A DNA stretch of 64,000 bases from Mumia quercus (GTDB lineage: Bacteria > Actinomycetota > Actinomycetes > Propionibacteriales > Nocardioidaceae), in contig NZ_JANZYO010000003.1 in NCBI RefSeq assembly GCF_025506335.1, forward strand, positions 533,630-597,629. Reading direction: 5' to 3'. A model generated the notes under the pieces. It saw only the letters and a program-made list of their open reading frames with translations, was not told the origin of the DNA and did not search any database. Below are positions 48,994 through 58,286 of this stretch, piece by piece. How positions within the stretch are numbered: the first letter of the stretch is position 1; the number at the start of each line of letters is the position of its first letter. The translations under genes and the position numbers were made by a program.

Positions 48994-51963
48994 GTGAGAG
49001 CCTTCCGCACAGTCGGTGTGGCGGCGAGCGTCTCGCTCGTCGCGACCGCGCTGCTGACGGCCCCCGCCGTCGCCGACCCGACACCTGTCTCCCCGTACAC
49101 CGAACGCTCCGCACGCGAGTCGTCCGCACCCGGCTCGCTCACCGCGAAGGCCGCGCGCAAGGCCGCGAAGGGCGAGGTCGCCGGTGACCCGCTGTGGATG
49201 CCGACGTCGTACCCGTACCAACCGACGCTCAAGGTCTTCCCCGAGGCCGAGTCGGACGCCGCGGACAGCGGTGACATGGTCCGGTACGACGACATCGCGC
49301 CGACGCTCAACGCCCTGATGGCGCAGTCGGACCGCGTCTCGGCGCAGGTGGTCGGCGAGTCGACGCAAGGGCGCGACCTCTACCTCGTGACCGTCACGGC
49401 GCCTGAGAGCAAGCGCGAGACCGCGCAGCAGACCGACTGGCGCGAGACGATCAAGCAGGACCCGAAGGCGGCGGCGAAGGACAAGCGGCTCGCCCGCTAC
49501 TACAAGACGCCGATCTGGATCAGTGCCAACATCCACGGCAACGAGTGGGAGGGGACCGACGCCGCGCTGCAGTACATCGAGCAGTTGGCGACCGCGCCCG
49601 CGAGCGAGGTCGGTGACCTGCTCGACGAGCACCGGATCTACTTCTCGCTCACGCTCAACCCCGACGGCCGCACGATCGGACAGCGGCCGACCGCGGTCAA
49701 CCTCGACGCGAACCGCGACATGATCACCAACACGACGCCCGAGTCGCGGTCGTTCATCAGGACGGCCGACGCGGTGCAGGCGCTGTACGCCGCGGACTTC
49801 CACGGCTACACGAGCGTCCTCCAGATCGAGCCCTGCGGCCCGCCGCACGGCGACGACTACGAGTACGACCTCTTCATCCCGCACGGGTACGCGCTGGCGC
49901 TGCAGGTCGAGAAGGACGTGGTCGAGGCGCAGATCCCCGGCAACACGTACTACGACGTGACCACCGGCCGGGTCGTCCCCGAGGTCACCGGTCCGAACGA
50001 CGCGCACATCAAGATCCCGTACCGCGACACCCCCTCGGGCTGGGACGACTTCCCGCCGGTCTTCACCGCCCAGTACGCGGCGTACTCCGGCGCGGTCACC
50101 TCGACCGTCGAGCTGCCGAAGTCGCGTCCGAGCGGCAGCACCAGCACGCAGACGCCTGCCAACGCCGTCATCAACACGGCGGTGGCGCTGCAGACGATGC
50201 AGAGCCTGGTCGACTACGTCGAGGCCAACGACGCGGCGATGCTCGCCGACCAGATCGAGTTCTTCCGCCGGGCGTCGGTCGGCGCCCCGCGCGTGCCGCT
50301 GACGAGCGAGAACATCGCCGACGTTCCTGGCCCGCAGGAGTGGAAGGACGAGTGGGACGCCGCCGACGACCAGAACCCGGTCGCGTACCCGCGGGCGTTC
50401 GTCGTCCCCGTCGGCGACGAGCAGCGCTCGGTGTCCGATGCACGCACCCTCGTGAAGGCGCTCCAGCTGCACGGCATCGAGGTGGGACGCCTGGACCGCT
50501 CCGAGCGTCTCGGAGGCACGACGTTCCCGAAGGGCTCGTACGTCGTCGACATGCACCAGCCCAAGCGCAACCTCGCGCACGCGCTCCTCGCCCCGGGGAC
50601 CGACATCTCGGCGAAGTTCCCGAGCATGTACGACATCAGCGCGTGGAGCTGGGGCTACCTGTGGGGCGCTGACGTCGTCCCGGTCGGCGCGACCGGCGAG
50701 GGCCGGCTCCCGAAGCTCCGCCCCGCGAAGGGCGACGCCGACGGTGACGTGCCGGCGAAGGGTGCCTACCTGACCTTCGACCTGGCGGGCGTCAACGACT
50801 ACCGCGCGCTCAACGCCCTGCTCGAGGACGGGGTGCCGGTCTCCCAGCTGGAGGACGGGTCCGCCGTCGTCGGCGCCGACCGCGACTCGTACGAGGCGGT
50901 GGAGGAGGCTGCCGAGGAGTTCGACGTCGACTTCGCGAAGGCCACGGCGGCCGAGCTCGGCGAGCTCGGCGCCGGGACGGCGAAGGGACTCGAGGACCTC
51001 ACCGTCGGCTACACCGGCAACCAGGACGACCTGCTGTCCCTGACCCAGCTCGGCTTCGACGACCTGGTCCCGCTGACGGCTGCGACGCTGACCGCGGACC
51101 CGTCGCTGCTCGACGACGTGGACGTGGTGTGGCTCGGCTCGGCGCTGACGTTCAACGCGTCGCAGGCGGCGGGCAGCGCCGCGCTGCAGGCGTACGTCGA
51201 CGCGGGCGGCAGCCTCGTAGGCCGGGGTGCGGGCGCGTTCAACACGGCGCGCACGGCCGGGCTCCTGAGCGGCACGGCGGTCGCAGGCAACAGCTCCGGC
51301 AACGGGATCGTCGCCGTCGACACCGCACCGGGCGGCGTCCTCGCGCCGTACGCGCAGGACTACGCGTTCATCTACCCGGCGACGTGGTTCACCGGCCTCG
51401 GTGCGGAGGTCACGGTCGAGCAGACCTTCGACGCGACGCGGCCGCTGGTCGCGGGCCACTGGCGCCGCGGCGGCACCGGCGGGACGACGCCGAACGGTCC
51501 GCAGGACGCGGCGGGTCAGGCCGCGGTGGTCTCGGCCGAGGCGGCGTCGGGGGCGAAGGCGTTCGTCTTCGGCACGTCGGTGTTCTTCCGCACCCACCCG
51601 AAGGGCGGCCAGAGCCAGGCGGCACGCAGCCTGTTCTGGGCCGCGCCCGAGGGCGAGGGAGTGACGGCACCGGCCGAGACGACCACGACGCTCGAGATCG
51701 ACGCGGCGCACCCGGGCCGCACCGACGCCACGGTCTCGGTCACCGCCGACCCCGCGGCGGGCGTGCCGTCCGGCACGGTCGAGGTGCTCGAGGGCCGCAG
51801 GGTCGTCGGGACCTCGCGCCTCGGTGGCGACGGCACGGCGACGCTCGTCCTGCGTGGTCTGAAGCCGGGCACCCACGTGCTCACGGCCGCGTACGAGCCG
51901 AGCGGGGCGGCGTTCGTCGCCTCGACCTCGGCGCCGGTGACCGTACGGGTGCCGCGAGGCTGA
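48994..51963 (+). CDS. Secreted M14-family zinc carboxypeptidase
   Basis: 989 residues, GTG with GAGAGGA upstream. Signal peptide ending AVADP near 28. Peptidase M14 domain in the first 450 residues: zinc ligands in HGNE (His181, Glu184) and His270 in ADFHGY, with NLDANRD between. A middle region of unknown role (about 450-880, including ASWSWGYLWGADVVPVG-like segments) resembles a glutamine-amidotransferase-like fold, and an Ig-like domain closes the protein (GVPSGTVEVLEGRRVVGTSRLGG). Probably digests extracellular protein. The original neighbour of the CPBP gene before the island came in. Confidence 0.9.
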   Translation: MRAFRTVGVAASVSLVATALLTAPAVADPTPVSPYTERSARESSAPGSLTAKAARKAAKGEVAGDPLWMPTSYPYQPTLKVFPEAESDAADSGDMVRYDDIAPTLNALMAQSDRVSAQVVGESTQGRDLYLVTVTAPESKRETAQQTDWRETIKQDPKAAAKDKRLARYYKTPIWISANIHGNEWEGTDAALQYIEQLATAPASEVGDLLDEHRIYFSLTLNPDGRTIGQRPTAVNLDANRDMITNTTPESRSFIRTADAVQALYAADFHGYTSVLQIEPCGPPHGDDYEYDLFIPHGYALALQVEKDVVEAQIPGNTYYDVTTGRVVPEVTGPNDAHIKIPYRDTPSGWDDFPPVFTAQYAAYSGAVTSTVELPKSRPSGSTSTQTPANAVINTAVALQTMQSLVDYVEANDAAMLADQIEFFRRASVGAPRVPLTSENIADVPGPQEWKDEWDAADDQNPVAYPRAFVVPVGDEQRSVSDARTLVKALQLHGIEVGRLDRSERLGGTTFPKGSYVVDMHQPKRNLAHALLAPGTDISAKFPSMYDISAWSWGYLWGADVVPVGATGEGRLPKLRPAKGDADGDVPAKGAYLTFDLAGVNDYRALNALLEDGVPVSQLEDGSAVVGADRDSYEAVEEAAEEFDVDFAKATAAELGELGAGTAKGLEDLTVGYTGNQDDLLSLTQLGFDDLVPLTAATLTADPSLLDDVDVVWLGSALTFNASQAAGSAALQAYVDAGGSLVGRGAGAFNTARTAGLLSGTAVAGNSSGNGIVAVDTAPGGVLAPYAQDYAFIYPATWFTGLGAEVTVEQTFDATRPLVAGHWRRGGTGGTTPNGPQDAAGQAAVVSAEAASGAKAFVFGTSVFFRTHPKGGQSQAARSLFWAAPEGEGVTAPAETTTTLEIDAAHPGRTDATVSVTADPAAGVPSGTVEVLEGRRVVGTSRLGGDGTATLVLRGLKPGTHVLTAAYEPSGAAFVASTSAPVTVRVPRG

Positions 51964-51969
51964 AGCGAG

Positions 51970-52011
51970 AGGGCGGGTCGCCGAACCCTGTGGGGTCCGG
52001 CGACCCGCCCT
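51970..52011. terminator. Hairpin after the M14 peptidase gene
   Basis: Perfect 14-base arms, AGGGCGGGTCGCCG at 51970-51983 and its complement at 51998-52011, with a 14-base loop, seven bases after the stop codon. Confidence 0.8.
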
Positions 52012-52025
52012 AGACTCATCGACCG
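52011..52025 (+). promoter_or_regulatory. -10 box TAGACT before a membrane-protein gene
   Basis: TAGACT at 52011-52016, nine bases before the ATG at 52026 and touching the terminator stem; no Shine-Dalgarno sequence between them. Confidence 0.35.
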
Positions 52026-52736
52026 ATGATCTCCGATATCGCGACGGTGCTCGGGGCGGTCGTCAGCCTCGTGCTGCTGGGACTCGCCACGGGCTTCAGC
52101 CCGTCCTTGATCGCGCTGCAGGTCACGGTGCTGGGCAGCGGCGGCCGGGCGGGCCGGCGCGGTCGCCTCGTCGCCGCCGGGGTGGCGACGGGGGCGCTCG
52201 TCCTGACGGGCCTCTTCCAGGTCTTCAACCCCGGCACGTGGGAGCGGCTGCTGCGCGGGAAGGTGGAGACCTTCGTCCTCCAGCAGTACTTCGACGAGGT
52301 CGCCGGCGTGCTGTTCGTCGTCGCCGGGATCTGGTTGCTGCGACGCCGGCGCGACGAGGACATCCGCCGCGAGCCCCGCCGGCCCGCGAGGGGGCGCGGC
52401 CGCGGGCGCGAGCTGTTCGGCTTCGCGGTGGCCACGACGGTGATCAGCGTGAGCGGCGCCGCATCGACGTACCTCGTGGTGCGGCTCGCTCGGGAGGGCG
52501 ATCGTGCGCTGGCGTTCCAGCTGCTCGTGTACCTCGGGTTCGCTGCGGCGGCCGCGGCGCCGTACCTGTTGATGGTGTGGGCCCAGGAGCGCCTTCCGCG
52601 GCTGGCCACCGCCACCGACCGGATGGTCGCGTGGGTGCGTTCGCGCAGCTGGCGGACGGTGAGCGGCTGGGCGCTGATCGTCGTCGGCGTCGCGCTGGTC
52701 GTCTCCGCCGTCACCCGTGCCCTCCGCGGAGGCTGA
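52026..52736 (+). CDS. Six-helix membrane protein, Sap/GAP-like
   Basis: 236 residues with six hydrophobic segments in a 3+3 layout split by a basic loop (RRRRDEDIRREPRRPARGRGRGRE, about 105-128). The first helix contains GLATGFSPSLIALQV. The arrangement resembles LysE-type/GAP (Sap, DUF2910) proteins of actinobacteria, which are linked to glycolipid transport, but I cannot assign the substrate. Stands alone between a terminator and the next promoter. Confidence 0.7.
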   Translation: MISDIATVLGAVVSLVLLGLATGFSPSLIALQVTVLGSGGRAGRRGRLVAAGVATGALVLTGLFQVFNPGTWERLLRGKVETFVLQQYFDEVAGVLFVVAGIWLLRRRRDEDIRREPRRPARGRGRGRELFGFAVATTVISVSGAASTYLVVRLAREGDRALAFQLLVYLGFAAAAAAPYLLMVWAQERLPRLATATDRMVAWVRSRSWRTVSGWALIVVGVALVVSAVTRALRGG

Positions 52737-52778
52737 GGCCGTCACGCCCGGCCGGTATGTCCAGCGGATCGGTAGGGA

Positions 52779-52791
52779 TACGCTGACGCCC
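52779..52791 (+). promoter_or_regulatory. -10 box TACGCT for a leaderless mRNA
   Basis: TACGCT at 52779-52784 is followed by seven bases and the ATG at 52792; no ribosome-binding site in between. Confidence 0.4.
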
Positions 52792-53709
52792 ATGCCCAGC
52801 CAGGTGATCGCCGCTTCCGGCCCCCGCACCACGCTCCGCAAGCGTGTCCACACCCGCCTCGGCCGACGTCGTACGTCGCCGGCGGCGCTGGCGGCGATCG
52901 CGGAGGAGTACCAGCCCGCGGCGGAGATCCTCGAGCAGAACGGCGCGCTGCCCCTCACGTGGTGGGTGCGCGCCCCCAACTTCGGTGACCTGCTCTCGCC
53001 GTGGCTGATCGGCAAGATGACCGGCCGTACGGTCGTCTTCGCGGACAAGAAGCAGCCGCACTACATCGCGGTCGGGTCGATCCTCAAGCGGGTCAGCCCG
53101 CAGTCGGTGGTCTGGGGATCGGGGTCGTTCGGCAACGAGAACCGCGACCAGCTGGTGCCCGAGGCGACCTACACCGCCGTACGGGGGCCGCTGTCGCGGG
53201 CACGTCTGCTCGACGTCGAGGCCGAGGTCCCCGAGGTGTACGGAGACCCGGCGCTGCTGACCCCGATGTACTTCCGGCCGAAGGTCAAGAAGACCCATGA
53301 CATCGGCATCGTCGCCCGGTGGTCGGAGAAGCGCTGGGCGGAGGCGAACCTCGGCCCGGGGGTGAAGCTGATCGACCTCGGCACCGACGACGTCGAGGGC
53401 GTCCTGCGCGAGATGCTGAGCTGCCGCCAGATCGTGACGGCGTCGCTGCACGGGCTGATCATCGCCGACGCGTACGGGATCCCGAACGCGTGGGTGCTGT
53501 CGCGTACGGCGGCCGGCGGCGAGTTCAAGTACCTCGACTACTTCGCCAGCGTCGACAAGTTCCGTCTGCCGCAGGGCATCGCGATCAAGGGCCGTGACGT
53601 CACCGTCTCGTACCTGCGCAGCCGCCTCGACTTCGACGCCCGCCCGATCACGTTCGACTTCCGCAAGCTGCTCGACGCCTGCCCGTTCATGGAGCGCCGC
53701 CCCGCCTGA
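52792..53709 (+). CDS. Polysaccharide pyruvyl transferase family protein
   Basis: 305 residues. Family features: ALPLTWWVRAPNFGDLLSPWLI near 45-66, VWGSGSFGN, TAVRGPLSRARLL, VYGDPALLTP, and the C-terminal IVTASLHGLIIADAYGIP. Members transfer pyruvate from phosphoenolpyruvate onto surface sugars. No other glycan genes are adjacent, so the acceptor is unknown. A GTG at 52717 would extend it upstream without similarity. Confidence 0.9.
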   Translation: MPSQVIAASGPRTTLRKRVHTRLGRRRTSPAALAAIAEEYQPAAEILEQNGALPLTWWVRAPNFGDLLSPWLIGKMTGRTVVFADKKQPHYIAVGSILKRVSPQSVVWGSGSFGNENRDQLVPEATYTAVRGPLSRARLLDVEAEVPEVYGDPALLTPMYFRPKVKKTHDIGIVARWSEKRWAEANLGPGVKLIDLGTDDVEGVLREMLSCRQIVTASLHGLIIADAYGIPNAWVLSRTAAGGEFKYLDYFASVDKFRLPQGIAIKGRDVTVSYLRSRLDFDARPITFDFRKLLDACPFMERRPA

Positions 53710-53805
53710 ACGGGTTAGTTTTCCCAGGTCGTGACAGAGGGGTGTTGTCGCGGCCCTTGTCTGCGGCAGGATTCCGGTCACGATCACCGCCCGTAGGGGA
53801 GTTCC

Positions 53806-55029
53806 GTGACGACGAGCAGCCTTGCCGACGAGGTGCGCGAGCACGTGCGCGCGCAGGGTGTCGACCCGCTGCGCGACGTCACGGCGGTGCGTCGGATCGC
53901 GGAGCGGGTGGCGGCCGCGCACGACCAGCGGAGCCTGACCGGCGTCGTCGCGGCGCTCACCGACCCGGAGGCGACGGTCGGTGAGCTGGTGGCCGCCGTG
54001 TCGGGTCTGGGCCCGCTCCAGCCGTACCTCGACGCGCCCGACGTCGAGGAGATCTGGATCAACGATCCGTCACGGGTGTTCGTCGCGCGTGCCGGTCGTA
54101 CGGAGCTGACACCGGTGATCCTCGACACGGTGGAGGTACGCGAGCTGGTCGAGCGGATGCTGGCGACCAGCGGGCGGCGCCTGGACGTGAGCCAGCCGTT
54201 CGTCGACGCGACGCTGCCCGGCGGCCACCGCCTGCACGTGGTGCTGGACGGCATCTCCCGGGGCTTCATGGCGGTGAACATCCGCAAGTTCGTCCAGCGC
54301 TTCCGCGGGCTCGCCGACCTGGTCGCGGCGGGCACGCTGAGCGAGCACGCCGCAGCCTTCCTCCGGGCGAGCGTCGTCTCCGGGCACAACGTCGTCGTCT
54401 CCGGCGGCACCCAGTGCGGCAAGACGACGCTCCTCAACGCCCTCGCCGCCGAGGTGCCGGGCACGGAGCGGATCGTGTCGGCCGAGGAGGTCTTCGAGCT
54501 CCGGTTCGCCCATCCCGACTGGGTGGCGCTGCAGACGCGCCAGGCCGGTCTCGAGGGCACCGGCGAGATCCGGCTGCGCACGCTCGTCAAGGAGGCGCTG
54601 CGGATGCGCCCGTCGCGGCTGATCATCGGCGAGGTCCGCGCGGAGGAGAGCTTCGACCTGCTGCTCGCCCTCAACGCCGGACTGCCCGGCATGGTCACGC
54701 TCCACGCCTCGTCGGCGCGCCAGGCGCTCGTCAAGCTCTGCACCCTGCCGCTCCTGGCCGGCGAGAACATCTCCGCCCGCTTCGTCGTGCCGACCGTCGC
54801 GTCCTGCGTCGACCACGTCGTCCACCTGGGCATCGACGCCCAGGGCCGTCGTACGGTCCGCGAGATCGCCGCGGTCAGCGGGCGCGTCGAGCAGGACGTC
54901 ATCGAGACCGAGTCGTTGTTCGTCTTCCGCGACGGTCGCCTCGCACGCGCCGCAGGCACCCCGGCCCGTACCGAGCGCTTCGAGCAGGCCGGCATCGACG
55001 TCAACGCCCTGCTGCGCGGGGAGGGCTGA
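53806..55029 (+). CDS. tadA: CpaF/TadA secretion ATPase
   Basis: 407 residues, GTG with GGGGAG before it. Type II/IV secretion ATPase of the CpaF group: N-terminal domain with LGPLQPYLDAPDVEEIWIN, P-loop GGTQCGKTT at 200-208 (Gln-Cys where Gly-Ser is usual), Walker B with LIIGEVRAEE and a His box GMVTLHASSARQAL. Drives assembly of Flp-type pili with TadB and TadC encoded next. First gene of a seven-gene operon. Confidence 0.93.
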   Translation: MTTSSLADEVREHVRAQGVDPLRDVTAVRRIAERVAAAHDQRSLTGVVAALTDPEATVGELVAAVSGLGPLQPYLDAPDVEEIWINDPSRVFVARAGRTELTPVILDTVEVRELVERMLATSGRRLDVSQPFVDATLPGGHRLHVVLDGISRGFMAVNIRKFVQRFRGLADLVAAGTLSEHAAAFLRASVVSGHNVVVSGGTQCGKTTLLNALAAEVPGTERIVSAEEVFELRFAHPDWVALQTRQAGLEGTGEIRLRTLVKEALRMRPSRLIIGEVRAEESFDLLLALNAGLPGMVTLHASSARQALVKLCTLPLLAGENISARFVVPTVASCVDHVVHLGIDAQGRRTVREIAAVSGRVEQDVIETESLFVFRDGRLARAAGTPARTERFEQAGIDVNALLRGEG

Positions 55030-55895
55030 TGGGATACGTCCTCGGGCTCGGCATCGGCGTCGGCCTCCTGCTCGTCTGGTCCGGGCTGTCGGCGTCGCAG
55101 GCGACCGCATCCCAGGACGCGCACCCGGATCCCCGCCCGCGTCGCCTCGCCGAGCTGCTCGCGAGGGCAGGCGCCGACGGCATGTCCGCGTCGGGGCTCG
55201 TCGGCGTGTGCACCGCCTGCGGGGTGCTCGGCACGGTGGTCGCGCTGCTCGTCACCGCGACGCCCACCGTCGCGCTCGTCGCCGGCCTGGCCGCCGCGTA
55301 CGTGCCGGTGGGCGTGCTCCGGACCCGTGCCGCGCGTGTCGTCGCGGAGCGGGCGGCGGCGTGGCCCGAAGCCGTCGACCACCTGGCCTCCGCCGTACGC
55401 GCGGGGCTGTCGTTGCCCGAGGCCGTCGCGGGTCTCGGTACGCGCGGGCCGGAGCCGTTGCGGACACCTTTCGCCGCCTTCGCCCGCGACTACCAGGCGA
55501 GCGGACGGTTCTCGGAGTCGCTCGACGCGCTCAAGGCCAGGCTCGCCGATCCGGTCGGTGACCGGGTGGTCGAGGCGTTGAGAGTGGCGCGCGAGGTCGG
55601 CGGCGGTGATCTCGGGCGCATGCTGCGCACGCTCTCGGCGTTCTTGCGCGACGACCTCCGTACGCGAGGCGAGCTCGTCTCTCGCCAGGCATGGACGGTC
55701 AACGGTGCACGGCTGGCGGTCTCGGCGCCCTGGATCGTGCTCGCCCTCATGGCGACGCGGCGTGACGCGATCGCGCAGTTCGGTACGGGGACGGGGCTGG
55801 TGCTGCTGCTCAGCGGCGTCGCGGTCTGTGTCGTCGCCTACCGGCTGATGCTGCGGATCGGGCGTCTGCCCCAGGAGCCGAGGGTCCTACGGTGA
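55029..55895 (+). CDS. tadB: TadB-like inner-membrane platform protein
   Basis: 288 residues, ATG overlapping the tadA stop by one base. N-terminal helix (YVLGLGIGVGLLLVWSGL), a paired helix near 55-95, the cytoplasmic type II secretion F domain (EAVDHLASAVRAGLSLPEAVAGL, about 120-240) and two C-terminal helices. Forms the membrane platform with TadC. Confidence 0.9.
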   Translation: MGYVLGLGIGVGLLLVWSGLSASQATASQDAHPDPRPRRLAELLARAGADGMSASGLVGVCTACGVLGTVVALLVTATPTVALVAGLAAAYVPVGVLRTRAARVVAERAAAWPEAVDHLASAVRAGLSLPEAVAGLGTRGPEPLRTPFAAFARDYQASGRFSESLDALKARLADPVGDRVVEALRVAREVGGGDLGRMLRTLSAFLRDDLRTRGELVSRQAWTVNGARLAVSAPWIVLALMATRRDAIAQFGTGTGLVLLLSGVAVCVVAYRLMLRIGRLPQEPRVLR

Positions 55896-56821
55896 CCCCG
55901 GTGGTCGCGGGCGGGCTCCTGGCGGCAGGAGTGGCGTACGGCGTGCTCGAGCTGGTCCGCGTCGCGCGGCTGCGTCGTCGCCCCACCCTCGCCAGCAGGG
56001 TCGGGCCCTACGTCCGCGACGTGGTCCCGCCGTCGGCGTACGACCGGACCGCCGCACCGTGGGAGTCCGGCTGGATCGTCTTCGGCCCGACCGCCCGCCG
56101 TGCCGCCGACCTCGTCGAGCGCGCTCTCGGAGGGAGCGCATCGGTCCGTCGCCGGCTGGTCCGCAGCGGTTCGGTGATATCGCTCGAGGAGTTCCGCGTG
56201 AGCCAGGTGGTGTGGGGCGCTGGGTCGTTCGGCGCGGTCGCCGCCGCACTGCTGCTCTGGAGCGCCCTGTCCACCGTCCGACCGCTCGCGGGCCTCGTGC
56301 TGTGCTGCGCGGCTGCCGTGGCCGGCGTCCTCGCCCGCGACGTCGCCCTCACCCGGGCTGTGGCACGACGCGAGGGGCAGATGGTGCGGGAGTTCCCCAC
56401 CCTCGCCGACCTCCTGGCTCTCGCCGTGGCCGCCGGCGAGGGTCCGGTCTCCGCCCTCGAGCGCGTCGGGCGGGTGAGCAACGGTGCGATGGCCACCGAG
56501 CTGCGCGCGGTCGTGGCCGACGTACGGATCGGGCGGCCGCTATCCGAGGCGCTCGACGCCTTGGCCGCACGTTCTGGAGTCACGGCTGTGGCGCGCTTCG
56601 CCGAGACGTTGGCCGTGGCGGTGGAACGCGGCACGCCGCTGACGGAGGTGCTGCACGCCCAGGCCGCCGACGTCCGCGAGGCGAGCCGCCGCGAGCTCGT
56701 CGAGTCCGGCGCCCGCCGCGAGGTGCTGATGCTCGTGCCTGTCGTCTTCCTGGTCCTGCCTGTGACGGTCCTGTTCGCGTTCTACCCCGGTCTGGTGAGC
56801 CTCTCGCTCAGCACACCCTGA
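55892..56821 (+). CDS. tadC: TadC-like inner-membrane platform protein
   Basis: 309 residues from GTG overlapping tadB by four bases. Two central helices (about 108-150), type II secretion F domain with REFPTLADLLALAVAAGEGPV, and a C-terminal helix VLMLVPVVFLVLPVTVLFAFYPGLV. Second half of the pilus platform. Confidence 0.9.
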   Translation: MTPVVAGGLLAAGVAYGVLELVRVARLRRRPTLASRVGPYVRDVVPPSAYDRTAAPWESGWIVFGPTARRAADLVERALGGSASVRRRLVRSGSVISLEEFRVSQVVWGAGSFGAVAAALLLWSALSTVRPLAGLVLCCAAAVAGVLARDVALTRAVARREGQMVREFPTLADLLALAVAAGEGPVSALERVGRVSNGAMATELRAVVADVRIGRPLSEALDALAARSGVTAVARFAETLAVAVERGTPLTEVLHAQAADVREASRRELVESGARREVLMLVPVVFLVLPVTVLFAFYPGLVSLSLSTP

Positions 56822-56837
56822 CAACCCGAGGAGAGTC

Positions 56838-57044
56838 ATGCTCGAACGCCCCTTCCGGCGCCTGCTCCCGAGGCGGGTGCCCTCTCCGGCTGCCGCCCTG
56901 GACCGCCGAGACGAACGCGGCGACGTCCCCGGCTGGGTGCTGATCGTCGTCATGTCGGCCGGACTCGTGGCCGGACTGACGGCGGTCGCCGGGCCGCAGC
57001 TGCAGGCGATGCTCGAGTCGGCGCTGAGCTCCGTCGGGGGATGA
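56838..57044 (+). CDS. Small Flp-like pilin-type protein
   Basis: 68 residues with GAGGAGAG before the ATG. Basic N-terminus, then GDVPGWVLIVVMSAGLVAGLTAV as single membrane helix and a short amphipathic tail. Its size and place between tadC and tadE suit a Flp pilin or pseudopilin; a Gly-containing processing site before the helix is not certain. Confidence 0.7.
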   Translation: MLERPFRRLLPRRVPSPAAALDRRDERGDVPGWVLIVVMSAGLVAGLTAVAGPQLQAMLESALSSVGG

Positions 57045-57430
57045 GCAGCCGGGCGCGCCGGGGCGAGGACGGCTCCGCGGTCGCGGAGTTCTGCCTCGTC
57101 ATGGTCGTGCTGGTGCCGCTCGTGCTCGGCGTGATGCAGGTCGGGTTCGTCCTCCACGTCCGCAACACCCTCACCGCGGCCGCAAGCGACGGCGCGCGGG
57201 TCGCCTCGCGCTCCGGAGCGACGCCGGAGGACGGCGCACGGCGTACCCGTGAGCAGATCACGCGCGCCCTCTCCAGCCGGTACGCCCGGGACGTCACGAC
57301 ACGGCGCACGTCGTCGGCGGGCCAGCCGGTCGTCCTCGTCCGTGCCCGCGCCGAGGTCCCGGCGCTCGGCGTCATCGGGCCGGCGGTCACGGTCACCGGT
57401 ACGGGACGAGCCGTCGCGGAGCCGGGATGA
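57041..57430 (+). CDS. TadE-like pseudopilin
   Basis: 129 residues, start overlapping the previous stop. TadE signature RGEDGSAVAEFCLVMVVLVPLVLGVMQ at about 7-33 (GSAxxEF followed by a membrane helix). The rest is periplasm/exterior-facing and variable. Minor pilin of the tad apparatus. Confidence 0.85.
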   Translation: MSSRARRGEDGSAVAEFCLVMVVLVPLVLGVMQVGFVLHVRNTLTAAASDGARVASRSGATPEDGARRTREQITRALSSRYARDVTTRRTSSAGQPVVLVRARAEVPALGVIGPAVTVTGTGRAVAEPG

Positions 57431-57858
57431 GGCGCGACGAGGAGGGCAGCGCCGTCGTGGAGATGACGTGGCTCGGGCTGCTGCTCCTGATCCCTCTCGC
57501 GTACGTGATGCTGTCCGTCTTCGAGGTCCAGCGCGCCGCGTACGGGGCGAGCGCCGCGGGCCGGGCCGCCGGGAGGGCGTACGTCCAGAGCCCGGACGTC
57601 GTCTCGGCGCAGGAGCGGGGGAGGACCGCCGCCGCGCTCGTGCTCGAGGACCACGGCATCGCGCCCGGCGACCATACGGTGCGCGTGAGCTGCGCGGAAG
57701 GGCCCTGCCTGAGTCCCGGCTCGACGGTGACCGTGGTCGTCGAGGTCACCGCTGCCCTGCCGTTCGTCCCGGACTTCCTGGGCGGCGCACGGCCGGCGGT
57801 ACGGGTGAGCAGCACGCACACCGAGCCGTACGGACGCTTCCGCGAGGACCGGTCGTGA
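57427..57858 (+). CDS. Second TadE-like protein
   Basis: 143 residues, overlapping start. Begins MRRDEEGSAVVEMTWLGLLL, again the GSAxxE plus helix signature. Two Cys (VSCAEGPC, near 98-103) could form a disulfide outside the membrane. Likely a TadF-like minor pilin. Confidence 0.8.
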   Translation: MRRDEEGSAVVEMTWLGLLLLIPLAYVMLSVFEVQRAAYGASAAGRAAGRAYVQSPDVVSAQERGRTAAALVLEDHGIAPGDHTVRVSCAEGPCLSPGSTVTVVVEVTAALPFVPDFLGGARPAVRVSSTHTEPYGRFREDRS

Positions 57859-58286
57859 GCGGGCGCGTCGGTGACGAGCGCGGTCAGGTCTCGGTGATGG
57901 TCATCGGGTTCTTCCTGGTGCTGCTGATGGTCACCGCGCTCGTGGTGAACGCGTCGGCTGCGTACCTCGGGCAGCGCCGCATCGCCGACCTGGCCGACGG
58001 TGCGGCCCTTGCGGCAGCCGAGGGCGTCGAGCGTTCTGCCCTGTACGGGGCGACGGGGGACCGGGCGCCGCTCGACCCGGACGTTGCGCGCCCTGCGGTG
58101 GCGGACTACCTCCGTACGACGGAAGCCGAACGCACGGTCCGCGCGCTGCGGTGGGACGTCCGCGGGAGGGGCGATGCGGTGACCGTGCGGCTCGAGGGAC
58201 GCGTACGGCTGCCGCTGACGCCTCCCGGATGGGCGCGAGGCGCGTCGATCGCGGCAGAGGCGACGGTGGAGCTCCGGATCGACTGA
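57855..58286 (+). CDS. TadG-like N-terminal domain protein
   Basis: 143 residues from GTG overlapping the previous stop. DERGQVSVMVIGFFLVLLMVTALVVN is the TadG-type N-terminal helix signature, followed by RRIADLADGAALAAAEGVE. Full TadG proteins carry a von Willebrand A domain; here only the short form is present. Last tad gene; an rRNA operon follows. Confidence 0.8.
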   Translation: MSGRVGDERGQVSVMVIGFFLVLLMVTALVVNASAAYLGQRRIADLADGAALAAAEGVERSALYGATGDRAPLDPDVARPAVADYLRTTEAERTVRALRWDVRGRGDAVTVRLEGRVRLPLTPPGWARGASIAAEATVELRID

